Part shown: positions 46,628 to 57,359 of the stretch, one piece after another
Position numbering within the stretch: the first letter of the stretch is position 1
How the letters are laid out: each line of letters opens with the position of its first letter
Source of the DNA: Bisporella sp. PMI_857
Lineage: Eukaryota; Ascomycota; Leotiomycetes; Helotiales; Helotiaceae
NCBI GenBank assembly: GCA_021307315.1
Contig: JAJSPD010000123.1
Location: 17,683-81,682, forward strand
DNA: 64,000 nucleotides
Reading direction: 5' to 3'
The notes under the pieces: model-generated
Databases searched by the model: none
The model's input: only the letters and a program-made list of their open reading frames with translations
What the model was told of the DNA's origin: nothing
Made by a program: the position numbers and the translations under genes

Positions 46628-47481
46628 TAATAGGGAGGTAGTTACGGATGGGCTGAAGAAGAAACTTGTGTACCAGATTCATCGGCGCTTACCAGATACA
46701 GAGCGTATGTCCCGTGGTGTACTTTATAAGCGAGTGTCCCATATATGCGATTTGGTTGTTAACTATGAAACCCGCAATAACCAATTAAATTGCCCCACAC
46801 TTAAAGCCTCTTAGCGAGGATATCACGTCTCCGTAAGCCATTTGAACTATTTCCTTCAATAGCTCCGTACCATTGAGCTGCATTCAGTCTTTCTCATCCT
46901 TCCATCCCCCAATCAGTAAACCTCTGGCTATATTCATGGCCGCCTCTATGCATGCCTCATCTAAAACGGCCATCCTGGCCGGCCAGCTGAGGCGATAGGA
47001 AGCGTGTCATTGGCAAAGTCCTGCTTATTGGTGCTTTAGTCGATCAGTCCAGCCAATATTACTGGTAATCATACTCAGTCATCTAGACCAAACAAAATGC
47101 GCCCATCAGCCCTTCTTATGTGTCTTATCTACCACAATGCAGCATAAAAGGATCTGAGTTACAGTTCCCCTATAGTGTAAGACCACATAGTTAGACAATG
47201 ATGTTTCAGCCTTAGGAGCTTCGGGCGTCAAGAGTAGTGAGAAGCAAGAAGTTGGGGCTGGGCTGAAGAACACGCCTCATTTCCGGCTGTACTAATTGGA
47301 GACATGGCGGCCTCAGCTTTGGTGTCGATGTGCATGATGGGGCAACAGGCGAGATAAAAAGGGGAGGTTACCTTCATTTCCTTACCATTAAATGTTTCCA
47401 GTTAGAAGTTTCTTTCTCCGATAGAACTCTTACTTCTCCATTTTTGTGGTTGCTGTCCTTGCAACCGTCCTCTTTTTAAAT
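46628..47481 (+). other. Spacer with a 12-bp palindrome
   Basis: No gene seen. It contains the perfect palindrome CTGGCCGGCCAG (46975-46986) and the putative promoter of the decayed secreted-protein gene. Confidence 0.45.
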
Positions 47482-50400
47482 ATGAAATACTTATCAACTT
47501 TCTTGTTTTTGCTCCCTTGCGTTTTAGCGTCCAAAGAAAAACGGCAAGCCGCTAGCAGTTATGCATCTGAACTTGTGGTAACTGCCACTACAGGCGCTCC
47601 TTCACTTATTACATTTTTCCCAAGTCGAGTATCAGATACTGCTTTATGGATTATCGCCTCACCTACCACTCTTGTTGACGGCGAAATTGTTTACCCTCAC
47701 GGATACGTATGGGTTACTTCGGGTGTCCCGCACCCTCTTGCTCTTCCTTCAAATGTACCGTTCCCAAGTTTCCCAACGGTGCAATTTCAACATCGTCATT
47801 ATCCACCAGCAGTTCCAACACCCGTTTCAGTTCTGCTAAAACAACTGGAGCATTCAATACTAGCACATCAATTTCTCAAAGCGGGAGCTCTACCAGCACA
47901 GGCTTGAGCGACACCAGCAGCAATTCCGGGACAACTCTCCCTAATCCCACCATATTGGGGCCGCACACCTTCAGCCCAATAGCTTCAAATAACTCTAGAA
48001 GCTTCACCTCTCCCATATAAAGCTCAAGTTCTACAGCGATGTCCCTAAACCAGTCGAATCTTCCTAGCACCTCAATTTCGATATCCGGCAGCGGCGTCTT
48101 AACATTTTCAACTTCTACTTCCTCGCCATCCCCATAGGGGTTTTAGGAAGCTCTTTCAGTTTGAGTGGTACTTGGATTGGTACTTTGACACCATCACCCG
48201 TGTCTCTTACGTGGTTTGATATTCCAACTGGCACAATATCAAAACCAGTTGCTATTACCGAAGCAGTATTACTTGGGGGTTTGTTCTTTGTGCTCCAGGC
48301 AAATTGACAATGGCTCTCGGATCCAAAGCTAAGATCTCAGTATATTGATGATATTAAAGAGACCAAAGACGAGGCACTTGCTCTGTTTAGCGGTTTAGAT
48401 GTGAAGCCTCCTAACCCGGCATGTTCAAATACAGAGAGAAGAAGAAACGCGCTATCCGAGAGGCAGCTAAGAGACTTGCTTCGTAATAGGAGCATAATAT
48501 CAAGCATTGCCGGTGGAATTAGGGATGCGATTGGCCACCTCACAAAGCTTGTCAGCTGCGCTCTGAATGTTGTTAACAATTTAGTTGATCCTGTAGAGGC
48601 GGGTGTGATTGATATTGGCCTGATTAAGAACTTGACCGATACTCTGGCAGAAATTGGCAAGGATCTAGAGGATGAAGATAACGATACAAAGACATCTTCG
48701 ACTACAGAGTCTTCAACTACTAGTTCTTCCTCTTCTTCGTGTACAGTCAGCACGGCTGTTCCGGTGTGCACACACACTCTTTCTATCTCAACATAGTTTA
48801 TGTCTGGAGCTACAAGCAGTTTTACGGTTGCCACAATCACAAAATTTTCTTGCTCAGCGGCCACTATCGCTGGGTGTACCGGGTCTGGTACAACAGTGAC
48901 CACAACAACCTCAACTTCGGGACCCAGTTGTACAGGTTTTGATGTTCCGGCGGACAATATCCCAGACGATTCGGATGAAGATGATGAAGACTCTGATTCT
49001 GATGTAGACGCAACGCCAGAAAACGCTCTGTGGCTGGACATGTCATGCTCGAGCGTAGAGCAGGGTTGCGATTTGTGCACAGATTTGGGAGTTGTCCCAT
49101 ACCTGTTGGATATTCGAGTAGTAACAAAATTAACTTCCCCAGCTATCCTAAAGTTAAGCAAATAGCCGCGATTGACCAAAAAAAATGCAAATTTGCCGGC
49201 TGGCCAAAGCCTTTAGACCTGCCACTAATGAATGGTATCCTTCGATACTATAATCGAGATGTGGACTGTAACGGTAATACTAATTATATGAAGCTTGATT
49301 GGGCTAGCACCCTTAAAGGGACTGATTACTCAATAAACCATATTTGTTAGTCATTCATACCTCACGGAAAGGTAGTTGCTAACAGCACATTAGGGGAGGA
49401 GCTCAAGTTCCTTCTACAATTCTTCTTAACTATTACCCCACCAGTAACAAACGTTTTTAAGGACTGCACAAACTTTGAGGAGGTCTTCTTTCCTTTACCC
49501 GCAAACAACTGTAACAACATCATGCAGAAATTATATAACCAAGTAGCAACCAATGTGGATGAGGCAAACGGGAATCAAATCAAGTTTATCGCCATGCAGA
49601 GGGATCTGAACAACAAGAAGGGTGTGGTAAGTTGCTGTAAATGCACTGCCAATCTTATTCTTGGCTTATTCGTGATAAGATCTTCAAGCCAGGTGAGTTT
49701 ATCGAACCGGCGTGGCTGGACAAGGCCGAGAACCTTCCTCCAAGCAATCTCCCGCAATGGATAGTCACTTTGCAGGATGTCGCAATTGCAATGGCTATTT
49801 GCCAAGATTCGGCTGTTGTACCACTCTTTGATAAAACCAGTCTTCGTATATACAACGCATTGTAAGTTTGGAAATATCTCAAGCCGATTCAGTCGCTCTC
49901 GATCAGAAGTATCTGACATCACATCTGGCGGAAGTCGAAAGCCGTCATTAATATGAATCACAATTTCTCTACAGTTGGAGAATATCAAAGCGACTGCATA
50001 TCTAGCTTCTAGACACTAGTTATACCCTTCACGAGTCTATAATAACCTCTCTATAGTCAAGGAATCGATAATATAGTTAGCACGAAGAAGATAGTTCTTC
50101 AAGACACAAGTTTCAGCTTCGCTGCGGCTTATGAATCTTGGCTTTCGACCATGCTTTCTCAACAAGCGGCCGCTACGTGGACTTTCATTCAAACAACAAT
50201 GACTAATCTCAAAACCAAAATAGATGCACTAGATAATAGTGATGCAAGCAAGGCGACACTCCAGACGCAGCTCACTAACTTCCAGAATGGCCCATACGGT
50301 AAAGCCTCGCACTATTCGTTCTCGTTCAATACCAACCTTGCTTTGGCTGGCGGAAGTCCAATAGGATTCAAACGCTCACTTTCAAAGAGAGGTAGCGCCT

Positions 50401-51616
50401 GTTCGGTAGTCCAATCATCCTCGTCTAGCAATACAGACTCTCAAACCGGATCCATATCGTCAGTTAGTTCTGGATCGCGTTCCAGGTCCACAAATTTGCT
50501 GACAACGTGGAAAAACTCCACACAATCACTACCGACATCTACTACAACCAGTTCTTCCAGCCCATTACATACAACATCAAACTCTCAACCAACAACATCG
50601 CCAAAAACAAGGGGAAGTTCTCCAACAAGAGCCACCTCCAGCACAAAATCTTCTTCGAGTTTTGGCGCTACGACTTCAAGCTTGACTAAACGAGCCGCAG
50701 TACCAGATATCACGATCACCACACCACCCGCAACACCCGGTTGTGTCCATGGTTTGCAAACATACAGTATACGCGCCGTAGTATCTACACCTGCCAACGC
50801 CGCCTCCGTGAAGCTTATCATCCCCGGAGCCGGTGTCATCGATTCCGATTGGGAACTCCAATTTCTACCCGGCAAGGACAGTGATCCGGGTAAGGATGTG
50901 GTAAGTAGTTACCAGATAGGGATAAACTCGACTGAGCCGCCGATCAAGACTGGCAACGGGAGCGAAAAACTGACTATTAGCTGGCGGACGCCGGCGGGAG
51001 GACGTATGTTGATATCAGTCTTCTAGAGAAGAAATACAAAGATGCTAACTTGGATAGACAACACTTATGTGGAATTATTCCTTGCCGAGGGGACAAACCT
51101 AACTGCTAACCCCTTTGGTGTTGTAGCACACAGCAGTGGTGTAACCCCTCTCCCTCCATTTTCTCGATATATATCTAACCCAGGATCAGATCCCCTGCAT
51201 ACCGGATGCCTGTTCTGGCCCCCCCCACCATAACCACTAGCGAAGACGGCACAGTCTGTACACTGTACCCCTGCAGCAACGATGCGCATTGCCAGGAAGG
51301 AGGACCTGTTACCCCTAAAGCAGCTTGTCTAGTCGTCGAAGACGGCGAGATCATACCTTTATGGTACGACGTGATTATCGTCACTAATGCGTGGATAACC
51401 GACGGCGGAGCCAAGTTGAAGAGTGAGGAGAAGGGTTGTGGCGGTTTACTGAGCTGGAGTGTGGATAGTATTGATATCCCGAGTGAGGATGGGAAGTGGG
51501 TGGCTACAGAGCGGTACTCGTTTACGCTGCCGCTGACGATTGCAGGGGGGTGTGTGGAGCGGGCCATTGCGAGTGCGGGGACCAGCGGGATTGCTGTGCT
51601 TAAATGCGAAGTCTGA
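47482..51616 (+). pseudogene. Large decayed gene for a secreted Ser/Thr-rich protein
   Basis: A 4.1-kb chain of plus-strand coding segments reads like one protein of well over 1000 aa. It has a signal peptide at 47482 (MKYLSTFLFLLPCVLAS) with a KR site; a Ser/Thr-rich region; a helical segment (about 48340-48660); a Ser-rich linker with SSSCTVSTAVPVCTHTLSIS and TVATITKFSCSAATIAGC; an acidic stretch (about 48955-49015); a segment with FAGWPKPLDLPLMNGILRYY; real-looking introns (49627-49679, 51004-51058); and a C-terminal domain (about 50690-51616) ending IAVLKCEV. It is broken by frame changes near 47.75 and 49.03 kb, in-frame stops at 48305-48307, 48794-48796 and 49348-49350, and a shift at a C8 run (51219-51226). 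The arrangement resembles large fungal secreted proteins of unknown function. No catalytic domain is recognised. Confidence 0.7.
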
Positions 51617-52282
51617 TTGGGTGTTTTAGAAGAGAGAGAGGCTGTTTGGGGGTTGTTTATCCGATCATAGGGCGTGATATTAGAATGGCGTTTCCTGCGC
51701 GCCAAGGCTAACTGGCTGATTTATTATTGTATTATTCTTGTTAGGCGCTACCCACGGAATGTTTCTTCATTAAGGTAGTAGGTAGATTTTGTACGGAAGA
51801 TCAACCAGCCCCTTAACCGCCGTCCGTTCTTGTCAGACCTGGCCGGATTCGTATGTCGATACCGGCGGACTGGCTACAAGTAAAACTACGTGGTCGTTGA
51901 ACCACGAATTCAGTAGTAATAATTGGGGCGGTGCCACAACGCTGGGCTGACGATCCTCTCATCCCATACCGTACCTACTACCAGTACAGTGCCTCTCAAA
52001 TTAGTAAAAAGGGCCGTGAAAGGACTGAGCGACGCCATTTTACTTTACGAACATCCCATCTTAATACGCCTCTCATACAATACGAGTACTCGTCTCCCTA
52101 ACAAGGCTATCTCAACTCTGCAACTTTCTGACAAACCTAGATTTAGACTCGAGTAAGATTTGGTTACCTCAGTACAAATTTCGTCTTCTCCGAGTTGGGT
52201 TTCCTAATCGGGTTTGCTGAGAGAGTCGGGCCTGCCTTGTCCTGCCAAGTTGGGATTCCGATTAACATTGTGACGAGGCAAA
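51617..52282 (+). other. Spacer upstream of the F-box gene
   Basis: No supportable gene. Contains the promoter of the plus-strand gene at 52283. Confidence 0.5.
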
Positions 52283-53516
52283 ATGGGGCTCCCAAGCCAG
52301 TTTTGCCCAGCATGCGGTGGACCATTTGAGGGTTTTGATATCTATGATGACAGTACCGGCGTAGGAGATGAGGATAGCTGCTGGGCCTCCGTACTCTCTG
52401 ACGAGGATATTGAAGTCAGTCTTCCTGTTTGCGCTCTCCTTTTCTTCGCTAATAAGCACGAAGTGGGTTGAGAAATACCGGCTCATAGTCCGAACGAGAG
52501 CCCTAGAAGCCTTTAGAAGATCGAATACACCTTTCAGCTTGTATGATGCGTTCACAAAGGTTTTCATTCACTAATCTATCGCAGGCCCAACAACTCCTCG
52601 AACATAGATGGACTCTTCGTTTCGGACCATGCAAGCCACGTATGGCAAGAGGGCTACGTATTCATTCTTAATAACCACGATTATTACACGTTCTCTCCCG
52701 ACAAAAGTGGTAATATCATGTTTCCGATCCATGACGCCTGTCTGGAAGTCATCGAGCATGTCCTTGAGAGTCAGAATGAGGTCCTGACCCCGGACATGCC
52801 TCATGCGACTCTCAAAACATTCTACTATTCACTTTGCAAGCAATACGCTAGGAACGCAATGAAACCGCCACGGGTAAATAGCTATTTGGGAGGACTGGAG
52901 TGGGATCATGACTATTATGGTGCTCTCGAATTTCAAGGCTACTACGATTGGGAGGCTGGTCATGGGGATGAGGTAGGTAGTTCGCTTGGGGCTCTCTATC
53001 ATTATTGACAACCCGCAGTGGTACTGCGCCAACCCCATCCCCATCCCCGATCTCACCCCCTTCATCCTTAGTCTTCTTACCAAAACCTCGAGCTCCTCAG
53101 AAACCTCAAAGAATCAGCAGCATCCAGTGTCCAGAGCAGACTCAACTCCAGCAGCACCGCGCCTCGAAGGCCTCCCTGTAGAAATCCTCCACCACATATC
53201 CTCAATCCTCCCAATCCCCTCCCTCTTCGCCCTCCGCCTCTCCTCCAAAACTCTAGCCGCGTACCTGTACCCAGATAATCAATTCTGGTTCCAGAGCCTA
53301 GTTTCCGGATCCCTGATACCCTACCTATGGGACCTCAATGCCAAAATCTGCTACGGAAAATATCTTGAGGCGGAATGGGATTGGAAGGCATTGGCGAGGC
53401 TGCTGTGCAGGAAAAATGAGGAGATGAAGATTGAGGGGAGAATGGCGGGTGCTCCGATTGGGTTGCGGAATAGGTACAGGATTTGGAAGATTATTGAGGG
53501 GGCGCTGGAGATATAG
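52283..53516 (+). CDS. F-box domain protein with N-terminal CxxC motif
   Basis: Four exons (52283-52414, 52464-52540, 52585-52972, 53019-53516), 364 aa. The N-terminus has FCPACGGPF, a single CxxC zinc-ribbon-like start. A middle domain (about 75-215) follows, then an F-box at about 247-290 (LEGLPVEILHHISSILPIPS ... LFALRLSSKTLAAYL), and a short C-terminal domain with FWFQSLVSGSLIPYLWDL. This architecture is common in Pezizomycotina F-box proteins of unknown target. F-boxes recruit SCF ubiquitin ligases through Skp1. Introns are 44-49 nt; intron 2 is placed at GTATGA (52541), which keeps the frame, whereas the GT nearer the acceptor would give a 25-nt intron. The fourth exon carries the F-box. 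Confidence 0.85.
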
Positions 53517-54250
53517 ATGCTATGTTCATGTCTAGGATTTTGAGTATGACTACTCAGTGACTGGGTCTTCAATAATTTGGCTAGTGTTTAGATACCGTGG
53601 GGAGGTGCCCGGGCGAGCGGGGGAAGCGGGGGAGAGTCCAGCCTCTCATTAATATATTGCCCCTATCGGGTTGGTCTCTTCAAGCACAGAGCGTCTAATG
53701 CGCATACTACTAGCTATTCGATCCCCAGCTGCGCTGAATTCATCTACAAACTGCCAAGCAAGAAGCAGAGTGCACCAACCTCGATCCGAACCGCATGACC
53801 CAGCCAACTAGCCGACTTGCTTACTCCAACGTCATCAAAAGTTATAGCTCATTTCGACCCCTATTCTAATAAGCATAAGAAGATCAGGCTACTTCATCTT
53901 CGTCCCACTACCTATTTCCTAATCAAAATCGCCACAACCCCCCTCTCCCCCTCCTTTTACGTAAGGCGGAGTGCCTATTGACGTTTTTGTTTTTTGTTAA
54001 AGGCATCCTACTTCATAGGGCAATTTAGCAGATTAGGGTTTGCGGTATTTGAAGTCTAGGCACAGGACAGAGCATTCTTTCATTAAATTGTGAACTTGAA
54101 AAATGTAGGTGAAATGGAACTGGCTAGTCAAGTTGGAATTGAGTAGTGTCATCCCCCACTCAACTATTACAATATTATATTGTGTGTTATTTTAATACCC
54201 TTTTTTAATTGCCTTCACGCCACATCCATAATAAAGCCCTATTAATCACT
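53517..54250. other. Convergent spacer, F-box gene / GH3 3' ends
   Basis: 0.7 kb with no coding sequence noted; 3' regions of two convergent genes. Confidence 0.5.
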
Positions 54251-57012
54251 TCATGGTAATGGTGCCTGCAGTGGCAGATTCCTGGAACTGGCGCCAACAA
54301 ATACTTTCTTAGGATAACTGGATATAACCCAATTCTGCGACGCTGTATCCCAGTTCGAGACATCTCTCCTTGTCAGCTCAAACGTGATTGTTCTTGACTC
54401 TCCGGCTGACAGCGGAACGTCATTGAAGCCGCGGAGGACACGGATTGGGTCGGATGGGGCACCAAGAGAAAGATACTGTTGCGAGGGTTAGAATGGAATA
54501 CCGTTATACTTAAGACGTTACAAGCTTTGGGGCTTTGGGAATGTAGACATACCAGTTGCGCAATCTCGGTCCCACGGCGGGTACCAGTGTTTTTGATAGT
54601 TACAGACACAGTGTAAAGAACATCATAGAGCTGTCTGTTGCCTCCAGCGCTACCTCCAGCTGGGACTCTTGGCTGTGGGCTGGAGTCGAATGATTTCTCA
54701 GGCCAGTTTTGAGGTTGACCTGTGGGAATAGAACCATTCAAAAATGGATAAACATAGAGCGGCACTTCGTGAAACCCTGGTGGGAATTGAGCATTGGCTG
54801 GATTATAATCGATTGTGCCAAATGTTGGGGCAGCCTTGGTAAATCCAGTAGTTGGCTCATACGGGCCTGGGTTGAGCTTGGTGATCTTGAGATCGGAGTA
54901 AGCGTATGTTGTATAAGACAAACCAAACCCAAACTCGTATGACGGCGCAATGTTGTTGGCATCGAAATAACGGTAGTCAATGAAATTACCTTCCTTGAAG
55001 TTCAACTGTGGTGGATCTTCCTCAAAGTGGTAGACAACATCAACTCCCCAGTCCTCGCGCTTTTTGCCCCACGTGAACACGGACTTTGCTTGTGGATTGA
55101 CGACGCCGTAGAGAACATCGGTGATAGCATTGCCAGATTCTTGGCCTGGAAGACCAGCCCAGAGAATAGCGGTGATGTTAGGATGGTTCTTGAAATCCTC
55201 GACAATAACAGCGCCGACTGTGTGCAAAACAACAATTGTGTTCGGATGGATTGATGCGACATATTCCACGAGTGCATCACCATTACCCCACAAGGTCAAG
55301 TTGTTGCGGTCTCCTCCATTACCATCAACAGTAATGTATCGCTCACCACTATTGGCATTGACGAAGACAATTGCTGCCTCGGCACCAGTAACAGCAGCCT
55401 TGATGGCCGCGAGGTCATAGTTATTGCTTACATTGGTGAAAGCAGTATTGTCCTTTGCAGCCTGCGCCTTCAGGGCCGTAACCGGCGCGATCAGATATGG
55501 GTAGTTTGCCGTTCCGCTGCCCCATCCCATGGCGAGAGTGCCAATGTTGCAGCCTCGATCACTGCATGCGTTTGGCCCTCCAGGATTGTCATGGGCATCC
55601 TCCCCAATCACGGCAAGACTCTTTGGCTTCTTCAGTGGAAGAACATTTCTAGTATTCTTCAGCAAGACTGTGGATGCGCCTCCAATTTCACGGATGAGTC
55701 TGGCATGATCCGCTTGCACGTCTACGTGGAAATTTATCTGCTCGAAGCCCTCTTGGGCCAGCGGATGACGATATCCAAATGTGCTCGAATTCCATGAGTT
55801 GAAGTTGACAGGTACTCTGTGAGTATCTCTGCCTACCTTGTAGTAGGCGGACATGATTCGCACAACCATGTCGTCTAATCGCCATTGTGGAAGAGTACCA
55901 TTCAGAACAGCTGCAGTGAGATTGGAGCCCCAGTAAGTATTTCCTGATGCCAAGCCTTGATCGCCCGCCATGGTTATGTCGAGACCTGCCAATGCTGATG
56001 CAACGCCAGTATGTTGTGCCCACCAATCAGAAACAACAGCACCTTGGAAGTCCAATTCGTTCTTAAGAAGGTAGTTGACAGTGTAACTGTTTTGCGATCC
56101 GTAACTGTTATTTATCTGGTTGTAGGATGACATGATTGCGGCGGCTCCGGCACGAACTGCATCAGCGAAAGGCCACAGATATAGCTCGTGCATGGTCTTG
56201 TCATCTAAGTTGGCAGAGTACGCAAACTTGTTCGTGCCTTCGTTGTTAGGTTCTCGGTACCGCTCTTGTTCGTTCATGATGAAATGCTTTGCACAAGCAA
56301 TGACACCTGCATCTTGGATTCCTTTTACAGATTCTGCTATCGCACGACCGGTCAAGACAGGATCAGGGCTGAAGCCTAGGTTTAATTAGATTGTTGGTCT
56401 TGCTTTTGAAACATTCGGTACGAACCTTCCCAGTTGCGTCCTCCAGCAGGGGCTCTTCCAAGTGGGCCGGCAACAGGCCCGAGTTGCATATCAATTCCCT
56501 TCCCGTTCATCTCTTCACCCATTGCTCGTCCGCGATCTTTGATTAGTCGCGTGCTCCATGTCGCAGCGGCATTTATTCCTGCAGGGAAAGCAGAGTTGAG
56601 ATCGGCTGTTCAAGATCAGTCTCACGTAGAAAAGTACGGCGAAGATACACATACCGAATCGAATTCCAAGTGGTGAATCTTGTAAACAGAGTCCTGTGAG
56701 ATGTTAATTAAGTATTCCGGCATTGAGAACATATTGCCACCAACCGCGGAACCCCAATCTTGGAATTGAGCCCGTATTGCCCACACAAGCCTCGCCTTCC
56801 CATCCGACACCAGTCGTTAAATTGATCTTCTCTAAAAGAGTAAGCTGGCTCACGAAAGCTTGAGCCTTGGCATAGGCGTCTTGCCAGCCATTACCACCTC
56901 TCATCCAAGGAGAAGGGTATTTTGGTGGCGAGTAGTCACCACTATTCTGCGCATTGGCAACAGCCGCCAGCACAGCAACACTGGCGACGGCGGTCGAGCT
57001 CGTGAACCACAT
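54251..57012 (-). CDS. GH3 beta-glucosidase, secreted
   Basis: Five exons (complement of 54251-54475, 54553-56375, 56426-56605, 56655-56693, 56745-57012), 844 aa. A signal peptide (MWFTSSTAVASVAVLAAVANA) leads into the GH3 TIM barrel with EKINLTTGVGWEG, GLCLQDSPLGIRF (spanning the small 39-nt exon) and the nucleophile D279 in GAVVSDWWAQHTG. The alpha/beta sandwich carries the likely acid/base E507 in VNANSGERYITVDGNGGDRN, spaced 228 residues from the nucleophile, as in Aspergillus beta-glucosidases (D280/E509). A fibronectin-III-like domain completes the protein (about 690-840). It hydrolyses cellobiose and short beta-glucans to glucose outside the cell. Introns are 49-77 nt. All catalytic motifs are intact. 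Confidence 0.95.
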
Positions 57013-57241
57013 TTTGACAGGTGGCCGAGATCAATTGATGTACAAGAAGCAGTAGACAATTGAACAAAGGACGCGAGGTAAGGGAGAGGAAACCCAACGA
57101 GGAATCCTCGGGACTAAATAGTCCGCAGTGGAAAACATGGCCAGCATTCTTTTTAGGTAAGGATATGCAATATAGTTCAACGCTCGTCCTACGCGAAATT
57201 CGACGATGTAGCATTCCAGGGCAGTGAGCTGCACCTAAGCT

Positions 57242-57359
57242 CCCCGGCAACCCCTGTCGCTGTGTTCATCATCCCCCAGATCGGACGAGAATCCCTGCAC
57301 AACAACATTTGGATGCTTGGTACCATATCACCACCCATGAAGAGCTCTGGGGTCCGGGG
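57242..57359. promoter_or_regulatory. CreA-type (SYGGRG) sites upstream of GH3
   Basis: CCGGGG and CTGGGG on the minus strand (57242-57247 and 57274-57279), and a close pair CTGGGG (57347-57352) and CCGGGG (57354-57359) on the plus strand, 230-347 bp upstream of the GH3 start. Paired sites are the arrangement usually bound by CreA/CRE1. Function inferred. Confidence 0.45.

Noticed and set aside
48337..49179. 280-codon open frame on the minus strand
   Set aside because: Antisense to the decayed Ser/Thr-rich gene. Its Ser/Val-rich composition is the expected mirror of Ser/Thr and acidic codons; no domain.
51175..51705. 176-codon minus-strand frame
   Set aside because: Antisense shadow of the C-terminal part of the decayed secreted-protein gene.
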